Source: Metaphire vulgaris (lineage: Eukaryota; Annelida; Clitellata; Crassiclitellata; Megascolecidae). Taken from it: a stretch of DNA of 64,000 nt. Within the stretch, counting starts at the first letter, position 1. Every line of letters begins with the position of its first letter. The stretch lies in assembly GCA_018105865.1 (NCBI GenBank), contig CM030837.1:4793475-4857474 (forward strand), written 5' to 3'. Under the pieces are notes generated by a model. That model was not told the origin of the DNA, made no database searches, and was given only the letters and a program-made list of their open reading frames with translations. Made by a program: the position numbers and the translations under genes. Shown piece by piece: positions 51,311-64,000 of the stretch.

Positions 51311-52200
51311 CAGCGTGGAACCGCTTCTGGGCGTTCGCATTATATTTCTACAGTTTTAATTATTACGAAAAAATCGTAACTATTGCTGTACTTACATATT
51401 ATCTTCAGAACGTTCCTATCTCTCCTTCGTTCGTCTCAGTAAGCCTTCTATTTAGACGGACGAATTCGGATGATTGAGAGGGGCATGATTTAATTCGTGC
51501 CGTCTTTTTAGGGAAAACCAATTTTCGTGTTCGGCATATATCCGTCGAGATCTTCGTCATTTCTCGATATGTTCTTTCGAACATTGTTATAATCTCCATC
51601 TCTTTCCCCCCCACCCCCACCCCTCGATTGTCAGCCTTCTCGAGAACAGGGTGTAGTTCGACGCCGGAAAACAGCATCTATATAGGCCGCATCGAATTAA
51701 TATATAGGACGCGGACCCTCTGACGTCCCGTTGACGCCCTCTGCTGATAATTAATTGCAACGGCGGTCGTAACCATGCACCAGCCTTGCCATAGGCCTAC
51801 ATCTAGCTGTAGGCAACAGGCCTACAGCAGCGAGTTTCAAGTCCCTTGGCTGCACGGCCCACATTTGAATTTTTAAAAAAATTCTTGCCGTTTATTTGTT
51901 AAATTCAACGGTGCCGTTTTACAGTGAGCCAGCTAGGTCAAGAGTGATAAAAAGTTGATGACCTTTTGCCTATCAGAATTTTCTGGACGCTAAAGCAGCA
52001 ACAGCATAATTATGCCTTCGAGAGGGGCAACCCACTTAAATTATATGCTACAGTCTGCAAGCAACAAAAGTTGACTATATGGAACTCTTTGACGACCTTG
52101 GTTGACGACCTTTGCTTCATTCTATATACTTGTTTATTTTTTCCAGTCTTGAGACCAGAACGGTGCACAGCAATAAGGCTGCCTCTCGCGGCCCAAGGGT
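51311..52200. other. Intergenic stretch, nothing recognised
   Basis: No coding match, RNA gene or repeat family was found, except a (CT)n tract at its end. Confidence 0.5.
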
Positions 52201-52247
52201 TGAGAATCTCTCTCTCTCTCTCTCTCTCTCTCTAGATCTCTCTCATG

Positions 52248-52532
52248 CAGTGGCGTAGCGATGGGGGCAGAGGGGGCGAAGCACCCCAGGCGGCACTTGC
52301 CCTAGAGGCGGCATTTTCGAGATTTCCTATTTTTTAATAATTATTAAGGGTTTTTTGCTTGTCAGACTTTTTTTAGAGACTCGATAACGTTGTTTTTTTG
52401 CTTGTTAGACTTTTTTTTAAACTTGTTTGGTTGTTTGGTAAGGTTTTTTCAGGAAATTGAAAGTTTTCCGCCGCGACAAGGCGGCACTTTTTATTTTCGC
52501 CCCATGCGGCACTTTGCCTAGCTACGCCACTG
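52248..52532 (+). mobile_element. hAT-type MITE inside a (CT)n tract
   Basis: Termini CAGTGGCGTAGCGATGG and CTAGCTACGCCACTG split a (CT)n microsatellite. Flanks CTCTCATG and CTCTCTCT are hard to judge because the target is repetitive. Confidence 0.75.
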
Positions 52533-52549
52533 CTCTCTCTCTCTCTCTG

Positions 52550-52695
<146 letters not shown>

Positions 52696-52984
52696 TATAT
52701 CTAATTGTAGGCCACACATTTTTATTTATGCCTATCCATACGATACCTAGACAAGTGATGTGTGATCGAGCGTTCCCTGACATGTGGCCGCGTCGAGAGG
52801 GTGGAACTGTTTGCCTGCATCTGTGCAACTCTCTTGACCTCTCAACACCTTCAAAGAGAAACTTTAAAAAGCTGCATGGCTATTCCGCAGGAGCTATAGC
52901 CTACTCGTGATTTCTTGTTTTTGTAAGGTGTTCACGCAGTTCTTAAAGCCATATAGGACGAGTTACCACAATAAATCAGTACGT

Positions 52985-53700
<716 letters not shown>

Positions 53701-54227
53701 TATAGCAGAACTGACCATACGTAGCATTTAAGTATTCTCGGCCTCGTTTCTTTTGAAATTTTCTTGCTTGTCAATATCTGCTTCATTTCTATGAAAGTTC
53801 AAATAGATGGCGCTGGAAAATAGCAGACGGCTCTAGGAGTTATGTGTAGTTCATGTTGGAGTATTACTGTTTATGAAAAAGCTCAAAGTCCGATTTTGAA
53901 AGCGAATCTAAATTAAATGAAAAATTCTATTATTTGACGTTAAATTGAATTTAAAAACCAAGTGAACGATCGCTAATGTTAAATTACCGTAGCTGAATAT
54001 TAGCTTCACTGTGCTTTAAATTTGTTAAGCGCCTAATATTAAACAACTTCCATTGTAGTGTTTAGAAAGCGCTGTATATATTCACGTGATTTTACTTATT
54101 TATTCACAGTTATGCCGCCAACCGAAGCGTTTGTCGGCGCCTGTTGATGAGGCGCTACAATTCTTCTCTGTTCGATTCCTATTGAGCTTCGTGCTGTTGT
54201 CGAAACTCTTGCCTTTGTTGACGCACC

Positions 54228-57200
54228 ATGACGTGCCTTCGTTGTAGTCCTGCTGTCTTGTCGTGTGTTGCTTGGTTGGTCTGTTTTGTCCATTTGTCTC
54301 ATTGCCATGCGGAAATTCCGCTCTTGCTTCTCATCTCGTTTGACGGCTTCCGATGGGACTACCTTAAAAGCGCAAAGGAACAAGGGTACAAAACACCAAA
54401 CTTCGATCGACTGATCAGCAATGGAGTCAGCATTGGCAACGGTGGCCTTAAGAACACATTTGTCACGAAAACTTTCCCGAATCATTTTACGCTGGTTACA
54501 GGACTTTACGAAGAGAATCACGGCATTGTCGGAAACAACTTCTTTGATCCGGAGTTTAATGAGTCATTTCATTTAGGAAATGTTGACACTGAAGATAGGA
54601 AATGGTGGGATGGAAAGTCAGCTACAGTTTTCAAAGGTGTTGAGCCAATTTGGATGACAAACGAGCAGAAAGGCGGTAGCAGAGCGAGTGGTTCCTATTT
54701 CTGGCCAGGTAGCATTGTCGATAACCAGCGTCCAACGTACACCCGATGTTATTCTGATGGTGCGGACTTTGAGATTGGTGTTAAGACTATTGTTGATTGG
54801 TTTTTGAAGCCAGATAAGCCAATCAATCTTGGATTGCTTTACTTCAGTGAACCGGATCATACTGGCCATAAGGAAGGAGCTTCATCTCCTAAAGTCCTAG
54901 AAGAGATTGTCCTGCTTGATGGAATTTTGGGCAGTTTGCTGACATCATTGGAAAAACACCAATTGTTGGACAGAATGAACATTATTGTTACAAGCGATCA
55001 CGGAATGGTTGACACGCCCGAGTCTCAGACGATCTATGTTGATCACCTCAACACTAGTATATGTACTGTCTATGGAGCATCACCTGTGTGGAATGTTAGA
55101 CCTAACTCACCAGGTTCATGATTGCTACTTGCCAAAAATATGATGGCTTCCTTTTTAAGATTATTGCAATTAGAAATTTTTGATGTCTTTGATTAATGGT
55201 TATTATAAATTATGTATTTTAAAATTATATGTTTTTATTTTTTATGTATATAGTTTATTCGGATTGACATTGTATTAAACAAAAAAGCCAGATATGATCT
55301 CAGTTGTGAAAACCCTCATTGCCTGTCTGATGATCATCATATAATTATAAAATTATTATATAGTAGAACCTTGTTAATATCAGTTGAGGCGCTTCTCGGG
55401 GGAGTTAAACAATACAGTATTGATACAGAATATAATTACAGATGCTTTAACATTGAGTAAGGTGTAGCAATATGAGAGTTTGGTCGAGCTGGTTTTGCAG
55501 TATAATTCCAAAGAATAAAATAAAATAAGAGGTTGATTTTAAAGCACAAAATCTGGTATATTTTTTATTTTAAAAAAATTATTTACTTTATTTAGATGAT
55601 GTGGACACAATTTATGAGACTCTGAAGGCGGTTCCTCGTCTTATTGTGTATAAAAAGGATGATATTCCAGATGAATTCCATTATAGGAAAAACAGAAGAG
55701 TTCAGTCAATTGTAGTTTCAGTGCCAGAGGGATACACCTTGTGTCTGAATAAATCAAGTACAGAGTGTCAGTTGAAGGGTATGTATTCATTCAGTTGGTG
55801 ATATACCTTCCTTCATGAGGAACAAGAATTTATTACTGATTATGTATTATGTCAGTGAATTTTTCTTATATATAGACTGTTACAATAAATTGTTCAAGTT
55901 AATGAAATTGAAGTTTACGTGCTATTAGAGCAGTGGTTCTTAACCAGGGGTACTCGTACCCATTAGTGGTACTTGAAGGACATTGTGGGGTTACTGAATA
56001 ACCCTGAATTAAAGTCTGTTTAAAGACTTACTATATCTACCCTATATACTATACAAATACTGTAGAAATTTTTGCACTAAATTAGAAATTCTAAAGAAAA
56101 ATCTAACTTTCTGCCGTGTGCACAATCTGTGACAAATGCTTGTTGCAGTTTATAATTATTTTCGGTTTATAATTATTTTCAATATATTGCACACTTTTGT
56201 CCTGGGATAAGGTACGCTGGTAGGGGGTATTTTGTTCTCTTGCACTTGTTTCAGGGGTACGTAATCGTAAAAGGGTTAAGAACCACTGTATTAGAGTTCT
56301 TACAAATATTTTATATTTCGAGTGGTTTGAAAGATTTGGTTCATGGTTTACAAGAACTGCTTTTCACAACTGTATTAGATTCCTTCAAGGTGATTTGAAA
56401 TTTGTTTTACTAGAGCTTGTATGTACTAAAAACGAGCAAAACATTTATTTCTAGTGCCTTTGTATGGATGATGATAGTGGCACATTTCTATTTTATAATT
56501 CTGTTTAATGCGTCAGCGGCAACCCGCACTGCATGCATTTGTGAATTTTGTCAGATGTTTGTTGCATTTCGGCTTCTTCACAAGCAAAGAAAGCATTCCC
56601 TCGTGTTTCATAAACATTATCAGTCTTAAAATGCTTGACTGAATATTGCCTTGTTTTCATTGATTTAGGCAACCATGGCTACAACAACAGTCTTCCCTCC
56701 ATGCATCCGATTTTCATCGCTCATGGACCAGCATTCAAGAAGAATTACTCTGCTTCTCCGTTTAATAATGTCGACGTATATCCCTTGATGTGTCACATCC
56801 TTGACCTCGCGCCACATCCAAACGATGGTGACCTTAAAAATGTCCTTCAAATTTTGGCCGACGCAGGTGACGACGAAGACGAAGACGTTAGCCTGACGAT
56901 GATGACGTGTAAGAAAGCATATTATTAGAAATTTTGCAGTAGTCGTATTGTAGTCCAGTGAGATTTGTGGGGTTCAGGCCTTTTCCAGGATAGGAACTTC
57001 ATGTTAGTCTTTTCTCTCAATTGCATTTGAACATCGAAGTCAAGTCATGCCTGTTTGTGTGTGTGTGTATAGAGAGAGACTGTACTGGTTTAATTATATC
57101 CTGTTGTTGCTTTAGTTTTGGGAGCGGTTGGCATCACGGCGTTCGTGTCCGGAATCTGTTGCATTGCAGCGTGCAGATCGCATCGGATCTATTTGCGGAG

Positions 57201-57309
57201 GAATGGGCAGTCTCTCAGACGAATCCCTGAAAACTCCCTTGGCATGGCAGAGAAGAGAAGTGGCAACAAAAGACCACTTCTGGAGTCAGAAGATGAAGAT
57301 TTTGCTTAG
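54228..57309 (+). CDS. ENPP5: Ectonucleotide pyrophosphatase/phosphodiesterase, ENPP4/ENPP5-like (complete, 500 aa)
   Basis: Four plus-strand exons join in frame, all in phase 1: 54228-55113, 55596-55778, 56669-56908 and 57116-57309 (1503 nt with stop). A signal peptide spans about residues 1-28. The alkaline-phosphatase-fold metal and catalytic sites are present: D39 in LISFDGFRWDYL, nucleophile T82 in TKTFPNHFT, D210 and H214 in EPDHTGH, D257 and H258 in SDHGM, and H359 in GNHGY. The last exon encodes a transmembrane helix (about 437-456) and a basic-then-acidic cytoplasmic tail (RPLLESEDEDFA), so the protein is a type I membrane ectoenzyme. The motif PINLGLLYF and the GNHGY...MHPIFIAHGPAF block are closest to ENPP5; the acidic tail recalls ENPP4. 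There are no somatomedin-B or nuclease-like domains, which rules out ENPP1-3. Family role: extracellular hydrolysis of nucleotide phosphodiesters or related metabolites; the substrate cannot be told from sequence. Intron 2 holds a 358-bp hAT-type MITE. Confidence 0.95.
55931..56288 (+). mobile_element. hAT-type MITE in ENPP intron 2
   Basis: Ends CAGTGGTTCTTAACCAGGG and GGGTTAAGAACCACTG; perfect 8-bp duplication TATTAGAG. The terminus is typical of Charlie-like hAT elements. Confidence 0.9.
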
Positions 57310-57655
57310 TTATCCTACGGTAATAATACGTTTCTACTCGTGAAGTCCCCATATCAGATGTGTTGCCTTTTTGCGTCAAATGATTTGAAATTTTTTTGGC
57401 TCAATTCAGGAACTGCTTTAATTTCTTTTTTTCTATTACAATCCCGTGTCATTTCATAATTCCATCTTTTTTCTCTCAGACTTTGATGATTCAACAAAAG
57501 TTCAAGGCATTCTTAAATTGCCTTGTATTCTGTTCTGACATACTATTCTGACATACTATATATGCCACATCAGTTGAAATTTTATATTCTATTTGGATTT
57601 CTGTGAAATCAGCTACTTAGCAAATGAACTCTCATTATTTTGCTAAATGTAAGTA

Positions 57656-57830
57656 CAGTAGAACCTCGTTATATCGAAGTTCAAAGGACCGTGATAAATA
57701 CTTCGATATATCCATCGTTCGATATATCCGATTCCTGTAGCATTAACACTGTTTTGGCGGGACCGGCGCTCAAACTTCGATATAAACGTGATTTCGATAT
57801 AAGCGAGTTCGATATAACAAGGTTCTACTG
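57656..57830 (+). mobile_element. Tigger/pogo-like MITE
   Basis: Ends CAGTAGAACCTCGTTATA and TATAACAAGGTTCTACTG, flanked by TA on both sides. The interior repeats TTCGATATA units. A related 5' end (AGTAGAACCTTGTTAATATC) lies at 55364. Confidence 0.85.
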
Positions 57831-57883
57831 TACCAGTAACTACTGTTGCTATTTGTCTCCATATAGTTTGAACACAAATGGTT

Positions 57884-57889
57884 AATAAA
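57884..57889 (+). other. Candidate polyadenylation signal of the ENPP4/5-like gene
   Basis: An AATAAA hexamer lies about 575 bp after the stop codon and just downstream of a Tigger-like MITE (57656-57830). No other support is visible. Confidence 0.3.
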
Positions 57890-58513
57890 TGCTTTAAGTT
57901 GATGGGAAATTTGAAAATTCTGCCACAGTTGTTCAAGGACAGATCGAGAGCCATTTGCATCATATTGATTCTAAATTATTATTTTCTTATATGATTGAGC
58001 ACCAAATACTTGAGTAAGATGACCAGTTATCTAAAGTTGCATTCCTTGGCCACAAATTTCACTGATAGGCTTTGAATTATTTTGTATAATTAATTTGTTA
58101 ACAAAATTATTTTTATGGAATTACTACTTGTGTATCTAATTATTTTTTCAAAATATTGACTGTTAAAGCTGTTTACAAATTTTGATAATTTCTTACTCAG
58201 AAATTTACTGTTTTTCCACGTGACTTTTCTACAATGATGCATACTTTCTGTTTTTGAAAGTTCTACCACTTGTAGTAAATGAATACTGATGCTATTTATA
58301 GTTGATTAGAGTATCGATACAGTTGATGTTTAGCCTAAATCGATTTCATCTTGTGATCTTAACTGAAAATGTGCATGCAAAATTCCACATAATTAACATT
58401 GAATTGAATATCTTTGGTATGTTCTGCTAATGCCATTTCAACCATTTGAGATTTAATTTTTGCACTAATGTTCATCCCATTCACCTGACCCGACCAGAAG
58501 CTACACATTAGGT

Positions 58514-58910
58514 CAGTGTTGTCCAAAGTTTGTGAGTCCACAGAAACCCGGAAAAATCATTTCATCGTTGTGGAGCCCCACCCCTCCCCCATATTGAAAA
58601 CATTGTTAAATACTAAATAGTGCAATACGATAAGTAATATTTATTCAGGTGCAATAGGACAAGTGTACATTTTAAAAACTTACATCTTAACTTCTTAAGC
58701 CTAACAACTTTATATTATAATAATAGCTGCTTGAAAATGATATCTGGAAATATATATATTCTATCATAGCAATAATTATTGTTTTATGAGTATAACGATA
58801 GTTTTAAACAAAACCTAGTAATTTTAAATATTTGCAAAATATTTCTGCGCAATTCTTGCAGTTTCTCGTGGAACCCTTGTGTTCCGCAGAACACACTTTG
58901 GACAGCACTG
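58514..58910 (+). mobile_element. hAT-type MITE
   Basis: Ends CAGTGTTGTCCAAAGTTTG and CACTTTGGACAGCACTG; flanks CATTAGGT and CATTAGAT (7 of 8). Confidence 0.85.
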
Positions 58911-60269
58911 CATTAGATCTATTTCAAATTCATTATCCCCCAAAATCCATTCAGTACTGTTTCCTTACCTACCTTTTGGTCAGGCATTTGCACATGGACT
59001 TGCATTGTGTGTATGTCTTTGCTTTCTTGTAACTAGCTTTGGTTGTGTGAGACAAAGAAATTGTATTTCAAATGTTGTTTGGACTGAATCGTTTGTTTAG
59101 ATTAGACTTAGACTACCATTCATGTAAACTGTTGTGATTTTGAAGTGCAAAAACTATTTTAGCTACAAAGTGTTGATTGGTTAGGAGATTCTGGCTTGTT
59201 ATTTTTGAGAAAGTAACGAGTTTATGGCTATTTTTGTTAGGTCTGTCTTGCTAAGATGTGGATTATTTAATTTTAATGAGAATATGATCAGAATGACAGA
59301 GGCTGTGTCTATTCACAATGTCAATGTGAGGTTTTGTAAGATAACTGCAGTGTATTATTAGCATTTAGTCAGATGATGTGATGTGAATTTTCATAAACTT
59401 TTATGAGATTTGTTTATAGCTTGATTTAGTTTACTTGGGTTAATGGAATAATTGTTTCTGTCGCTGAAAAAAGATAGGCTTTCAACTGCTTGGTTGTAAC
59501 ATTTGATTAGCTGTTGATTGGGATTCTGCCACTATGTTGCAACCTAAGAGCAGTAAGTTCAATTTTTTTATAAAACAATATCTACGGTTTGCTGTTTTTT
59601 TCTAAAATAATTGTGGGTTCATCACTTTTGAATGGGAACAAAATTAAAAGTCAATGAGCATGTCAGTCAAGCAAAATTTGGAAGAAAATTTGATTGTGGA
59701 TTATTTGTTTGCATAAAAAATTACCATTACAATGTTAATTTAGTCTGCAGAATGTGTACAGCATCTGCAAACCATTATTTATAATAGAAAAGTTTTATAT
59801 TTCTAGCATTTTTCCATTAGAATTTTATTTTGAAAGCACTGTTAGCTAGTTTATTTAATCATCCATTTTATTTCAGAATATTGCATAGCATAATGTAATT
59901 TGAGCTGTAACCGAGATGAATTGCGTAGTGTCGAGCATTTCTGCACGTTATATTCGTTTATACGATTGCGTTTGCAACTTTGACGCGGGCTGCATCATTT
60001 ATGTCAGTTTTATAAAATGCTTTTAGTCTGCATTAGCATACATCACCCTCTCAGTGCATACGTAATATATGGGTGAACCCTTTGATACATGACCAGTGTA
60101 TCAATCTCACATGAAAATGATTTCTCGTTTTTGTCATCATTCCCAAATATGCTGTAAAAATGCATTTCGTTGCAGTTTTTTTTATATGGATAATTAAATG
60201 TGAGTGTTTCTGCTAGTACGAAATACTTTGGTGCTGGAAATATTTTATTCTAACTGTTGATGTTCTAAA
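58911..60269. other. Intergenic AT-rich stretch, nothing recognised
   Basis: No exon, RNA gene or MITE end pair was seen on either strand. Confidence 0.5.
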
Positions 60270-60345
60270 ATGACACGGACCATTATTGGAGTTTGTCTTC
60301 CAAGTTGTTTCATTTTGTTTGCCTTATTTATATCACTGATGAAAG
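60270..60345 (+). CDS. Possible signal-peptide exon of an unseen downstream gene
   Basis: An ATG opens a 25-codon hydrophobic stretch (TIIGVCLPSCFILFALFISL core) that ends exactly at a good donor (AAAG|GTAGGT), leaving phase 1. This is the form of a first coding exon of a secreted or membrane protein. No following exon was found before the window ends, and chance hydrophobic AT-rich reading is an equally good explanation. Confidence 0.22.
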
Positions 60346-60818
60346 GTAGGTTTTTACAGTTTTTTCTTTTTCAGTGTTTCCTTTATTTGGCGTTTTGTAA
60401 CTTGTAAGTAATAAAGGTCGAACTTTGTGAGCGACATTTCTCACTCGACATTTTCAATCTGTGCTGGTTGTTGGCATTTTCGGTTTATATACTGGTTTCA
60501 AGTACTGTATGTTAATTTAAGGCTGTTGTGTGACTTGTGTTAAGAAGTGTTGCACTAAATCAATTGAAATTAGGCATGTTTAAACTGTATACTGTGCTCA
60601 TATTCCTATAGTAACCTTTTCTTCAAATGCTTTCAAAGTTCTGAATTTCTGTGTTGAACCTATTCTTTTAAGGGTTTGGATTTAGTGTCCATTTGTTGAC
60701 AGACCTCTATATGAAGCGGCACTATAGAAGTTGACAATTTGATTGGAGCTTAATTACACAAGTCTTTGTCCTTAGTTGTTGTATTGAATTACTGTTTGAC
60801 CCTTAGCATAGCCACACC

Positions 60819-61113
60819 CAGTGCTGAAAGTCTGTGAAAAAAGGTGCAGGAGCTCTCTTGACGCTGAGGTGTGTCAAGTATAGCAGTGATACCTTTTGTA
60901 CGCGAACCCTCATTAAATCTGAATAATATCTAAAGGTAGTGTTATTTACAAAAACCGATAACAATAGGAAGTTTTTAAAAATTCAAAAATTGTATTCAAC
61001 AAATATTCACATATAATTCCACAATGTAATTATGGGGGGGGGGGGGAAATTTTCATGATCCAAGAAGGTGCCGGAGCTCAGCTCTGCCGCACACCAGCTG
61101 ACTTTCAGCACTG
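60819..61113 (+). mobile_element. hAT-type MITE
   Basis: Ends CAGTGCTGAAAGTCTG and AGCTGACTTTCAGCACTG; flanks GCCACACC and GCCACGCC (7 of 8). Confidence 0.85.
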
Positions 61114-61399
61114 GCCACGCCTGTTTAGTTTTACTGAGCAAGGCAAGATTTAGTAATGTTCTTTGGGGGATGGTCTACCATTTCTGTTGGATGGCAACAG
61201 AATTTTATGATTTAGGAAGTAGCCTAATATTAAAGTTTTAACACAATGCAGCCAATCTTCGGAGCGAAGATGGTTAAAGACCAGACAACATTAAGGTTTT
61301 AAGGAATTACTGCAAACAACTTAGTTATGATTTCTTTTAAAATATTAATTCAGTATTTACATTAAATGCTAAGCATCAAAAACTGAAAATACTGCACCA

Positions 61400-61849
61400 C
61401 AGTGGCGGCTCTAGGATTTGGCAAGTGGGGGGGCCGTTGGGGTGGCAACTTCTAATCATGGGGCCAACCATTTGTTGTTAGGTATGTAGTATGTAGTAGT
61501 TCAACGATTGGTGGCTGTGCTTTTCCGGTCGCTGCTGCTCGCGTCTGGAATGGACTTCCGCCTCACGTGAGGTCATCAACGACGCTGGAGACATTCAAGA
61601 AGCACCTCAAAACCGAGCTATTCATTAGATGCTATGATGTATTGTGACCACCTCTCTGTACTTATATAGGCAATTTTATTTCTGTTTCATATTGTTATTG
61701 TTACGTGCCCTTGCAGTCGTTAGACATTATGTCACGTTAATCTTGTCGTTTAATAATAATAATAATAATAATAGTATTAAGTATAGGGTCCCAACAGGGG
61801 GGCTACGAACTCAATAGGGGGCACAGGCCCCCCTGTGGAGCCGCCACTG
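61400..61849 (+). mobile_element. hAT-type MITE, family C, interrupted by a LINE end
   Basis: Termini as in the copy at 13268; flanks CTGCACCA and CTGGACCA (7 of 8). A LINE fragment at about 61497-61775 splits it. Confidence 0.82.
61497..61775 (+). mobile_element. LINE 3'-end insertion inside a hAT-type MITE
   Basis: ARVWNGLPPHVRSS followed by FKKHLKTELF is the end of a CR1-like ORF2. A short 3' UTR and an (AAT)n tail follow. The interrupted MITE resumes at the tail (AAGTATAGGGTCCCAA), which also occurs uninterrupted in the related MITE at 13268. Confidence 0.7.
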
Positions 61850-62275
61850 CTGGACCATGCTGAATTACTTCACGGCAAATGCAATTTGACGTTGAAAATG
61901 TCTACACCAAGAGCCAACAAAAAACCAAACCAGATTTTAAAACTGCATTTTAGACAGATGATATTTTATTATTATCAGAAAGAGATTGCTCTTTAGTTTT
62001 AGAGCAAAGGTTCCCAATGACAAAATATTCACTTGAAAATTGAAAACTTAATGCTTCAACACTGAAGAAAATGCAGAAAACACGAACATAATATTATGCT
62101 ATTTCACGTCAGTCTCAAAAGTACAATTTATAATGCACAAATAATACAGATCTTTAAACATATGAACAAGTAAATGCACAATGAGTATATATTCAAACTC
62201 AAGAAATTTTTATGATAGAGACAAGAAAACTACAGTGTAGTCAAACACTGAATCAGACAGTTATGTTTCACAGAG

Positions 62276-62564
62276 CAGGTTCCCAAACTTTTTGGAGCCG
62301 TGATCCACTTCAGCAGTTTTTTAATGTGTGGCACCCCTGTCAGCTAAAAATGGATAAAACACTATTCATTCTAATATAAGCTTTGACTGGATTGCATGTA
62401 TACACATTTATTAAAACAAAACCTACTTGCAACTTTGTAAGGCTAATGAGATTATGGCATTAGAAAATGACACTTTTGACTATAATTCCACACTACCCTG
62501 CGACCCATTGGACTGAGCCCCATAACCCACTTTTGTGTAGCGACCCACAGTTTGGGAAACACTG
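62276..62564 (+). mobile_element. hAT-type MITE
   Basis: Ends CAGGTTCCCAAACTTTTTGG and CAGTTTGGGAAACACTG; flanks TCACAGAG and ACATAGAG (6 of 8). Confidence 0.75.
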
Positions 62565-62812
62565 ACATAGAGGACTAGCATCAAGGCAATGTGAAGAATC
62601 AAAATATAGATGGTTGTATTGGAAAACAAGTACATGTAATTGTACACATAATTAGTAAGCATAATGTAGATGACAAATGTTAGATGACGAGTAGTATTTG
62701 GACAAATTGGTGTTTTTGATCATTTGTGTGCTGCTCTTTAATTGAATTCTTCGCTATTAATACTAAACATGTGCTAAGTTCATACGAGGTCATTACATGT
62801 AGTTCCTTAACA

Positions 62813-63223
62813 CAGCGGTTCCCAACTGTTTTGAAAAATGTACACCCAAACAAGCAAGTGAACTTCGTGTGTACCCCCTAGGCACGTAACATGCAACACT
62901 TTTTTTTGCTTTAGTTTTTTATATTGGTACTGAAATAAATTCTGGAGATCACTTTGCGTTTTCTCTTTAAAAAAGTGAATGAGATCTTGTTTGCCTCGCA
63001 GTAATTTTGAACTCTTTCCACAGACTATTGCTACAATTACACGATGTCCGTCCCCTATGTAATCCTGTTTTCGTTCAAATTCCCTCTTGATACTTAGTGA
63101 CTGTTACCATTCCCACCAATCATTAGATCATTATCTCTTTCCATTTTTCTTTACAATTACATACTCCTTTGCAGCGGCTCATGTACCCCCAAAGGTATGC
63201 ATACCACCGGTTGGGGACCGCTG
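62813..63223 (+). mobile_element. hAT-type MITE
   Basis: Ends CAGCGGTTCCCAACTG and GGTTGGGGACCGCTG; flanks CCTTAACA and CTTTAACA (7 of 8). Confidence 0.85.
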
Positions 63224-64000
63224 CTTTAACAAATATTAGAAAATGTTTTTTGTTTGCTGACTAAAAGTCTGATTCAATAAAATCTTAGAAAGTCAAATAC
63301 TGGAAAAAAACACAGAAGAAAATAAGAAATGTGGTAGCCTAAACTTGTGCTGCACATAAAGCAATACTGAAACAATAACTGATATAGGTGATCTCAAGAC
63401 AAAGAAATAATAAATTATTCCGAAAATAAATACAGTAAAGGCAAAACAACTAGACAGGCTTGCAAAATGTAATGCAACAGATTAAGACTCTGTTGTGCAG
63501 ACACTAAACACACTGAAATCACATTTACTAAGTTGATATGCAATTCATACACAAGAACATTTACAGAAGACACACACAAAGACGTCATATCTCTACCTAA
63601 GTACCAAAGATCATAAAAATCCATCAACTTCTTCACAGGATAATGGCAGTGTCCTATTGGAAGAAACTCAAGTATACAAAGCCAGGAAGAGCAATACTGT
63701 AGAATTATTATTATTAATATTATTAACTATACATTAGGTTATAATTTTAAAATTATAAACAGCCTTTGCAATATTGAATAATCATTAAACCTCCACCCAT
63801 CTATATGTCTTCAAAATTAGATCTTACCGCAAGCGACAAAGCTACCCAGTGGTTCGTTCGGTGGACACTGATTCAGCATAGATTTGGGAAAGCAAGGAAA
63901 GAACATGTGCAAAATCAAGCGAACAATAAAAGTCAGAATAACACAGACTTGCTCTGAGTTTTCGAAGACTTCTATTAATCACTATGTAACACAATTGTAA
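63224..64000. other. Right end of window, nothing recognised
   Basis: AT-rich. The minus-strand frame 63415-63636 has no family motif. It could be the 3' UTR of a minus-strand gene outside the window, but nothing shows this. Confidence 0.4.

Noticed and set aside
57643..57963. Frames near 57.7 kb with repeated FDIT/ISEFDI residues
   Set aside because: They lie in a Tigger-like MITE whose TTCGATATA units generate the pattern.
63415..63636. 73-codon hydrophobic minus-strand frame
   Set aside because: No signal, splice or family support; AT-rich sequence yields such frames by chance.

Overview
This is nuclear DNA of an animal. Genes are split by GT-AG introns, almost half of the window is dispersed repeats and microsatellites, and the three genes I could assemble exon by exon are metazoan families. 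I see no phylum-specific marker. The TRAF2-type and ENPP4/5-type genes and the hAT/CR1/Gypsy repeat mix fit a marine invertebrate, perhaps an echinoderm or another invertebrate deuterostome. That placement is a guess.

Layout. Positions 118-15763, minus strand: the 5' part (9 coding exons, 423 codons) of a SCYL2-type pseudokinase gene that runs off the left edge. A CpG-rich stretch near 23.9-24.3 kb with a strong minus-strand 5' splice site may be its untranslated first exon. Positions 16.9-36.9 kb: almost only mobile DNA. It holds a TIR-bounded DNA transposon remnant with a decayed protein, several non-LTR retrotransposon 3' fragments, hAT-type MITEs, an ISXO2-like (Merlin-type) transposase remnant, and a young Gypsy-type LTR element with gag-protease but no reverse transcriptase or RNase H. 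Positions 37252-48871, plus strand: a complete TRAF2-like gene (9 coding exons, 502 aa; RING, TRAF zinc fingers, coiled coil, MATH). Positions 54228-57309, plus strand: a complete ENPP4/5-like ectonucleotide phosphodiesterase gene (4 coding exons, 500 aa). Positions 57.3-64 kb: MITEs, LINE remnants and unrecognised sequence.

The most unusual structure is a large, diverged inverted repeat built from TRAF2 sequence (arms about 31.2-37.55 kb and 40.31-41.27 kb). The left arm carries the real exon 1 plus a decayed antisense copy of exon 4. The right arm carries the real exon 4 plus a decayed antisense copy of exon 1. The LTR element, and a separate TIR element, inserted inside the left arm after the duplication, so the order of events can be read. 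Also notable: microsatellites run directly into several SCYL2 splice sites; there is a family of 71-73 bp TTAA-flanked palindromic elements; many hAT-type MITEs have clear 8-bp target duplications; and there is a perfect 31-bp hairpin.

The three genes have no obvious shared pathway. SCYL2 proteins act in clathrin and endosomal trafficking, TRAF2 in TNF-receptor and NF-kB/JNK signalling, and ENPP4/5 is a cell-surface enzyme. Most of the remaining open reading is low-complexity or repeat-derived.
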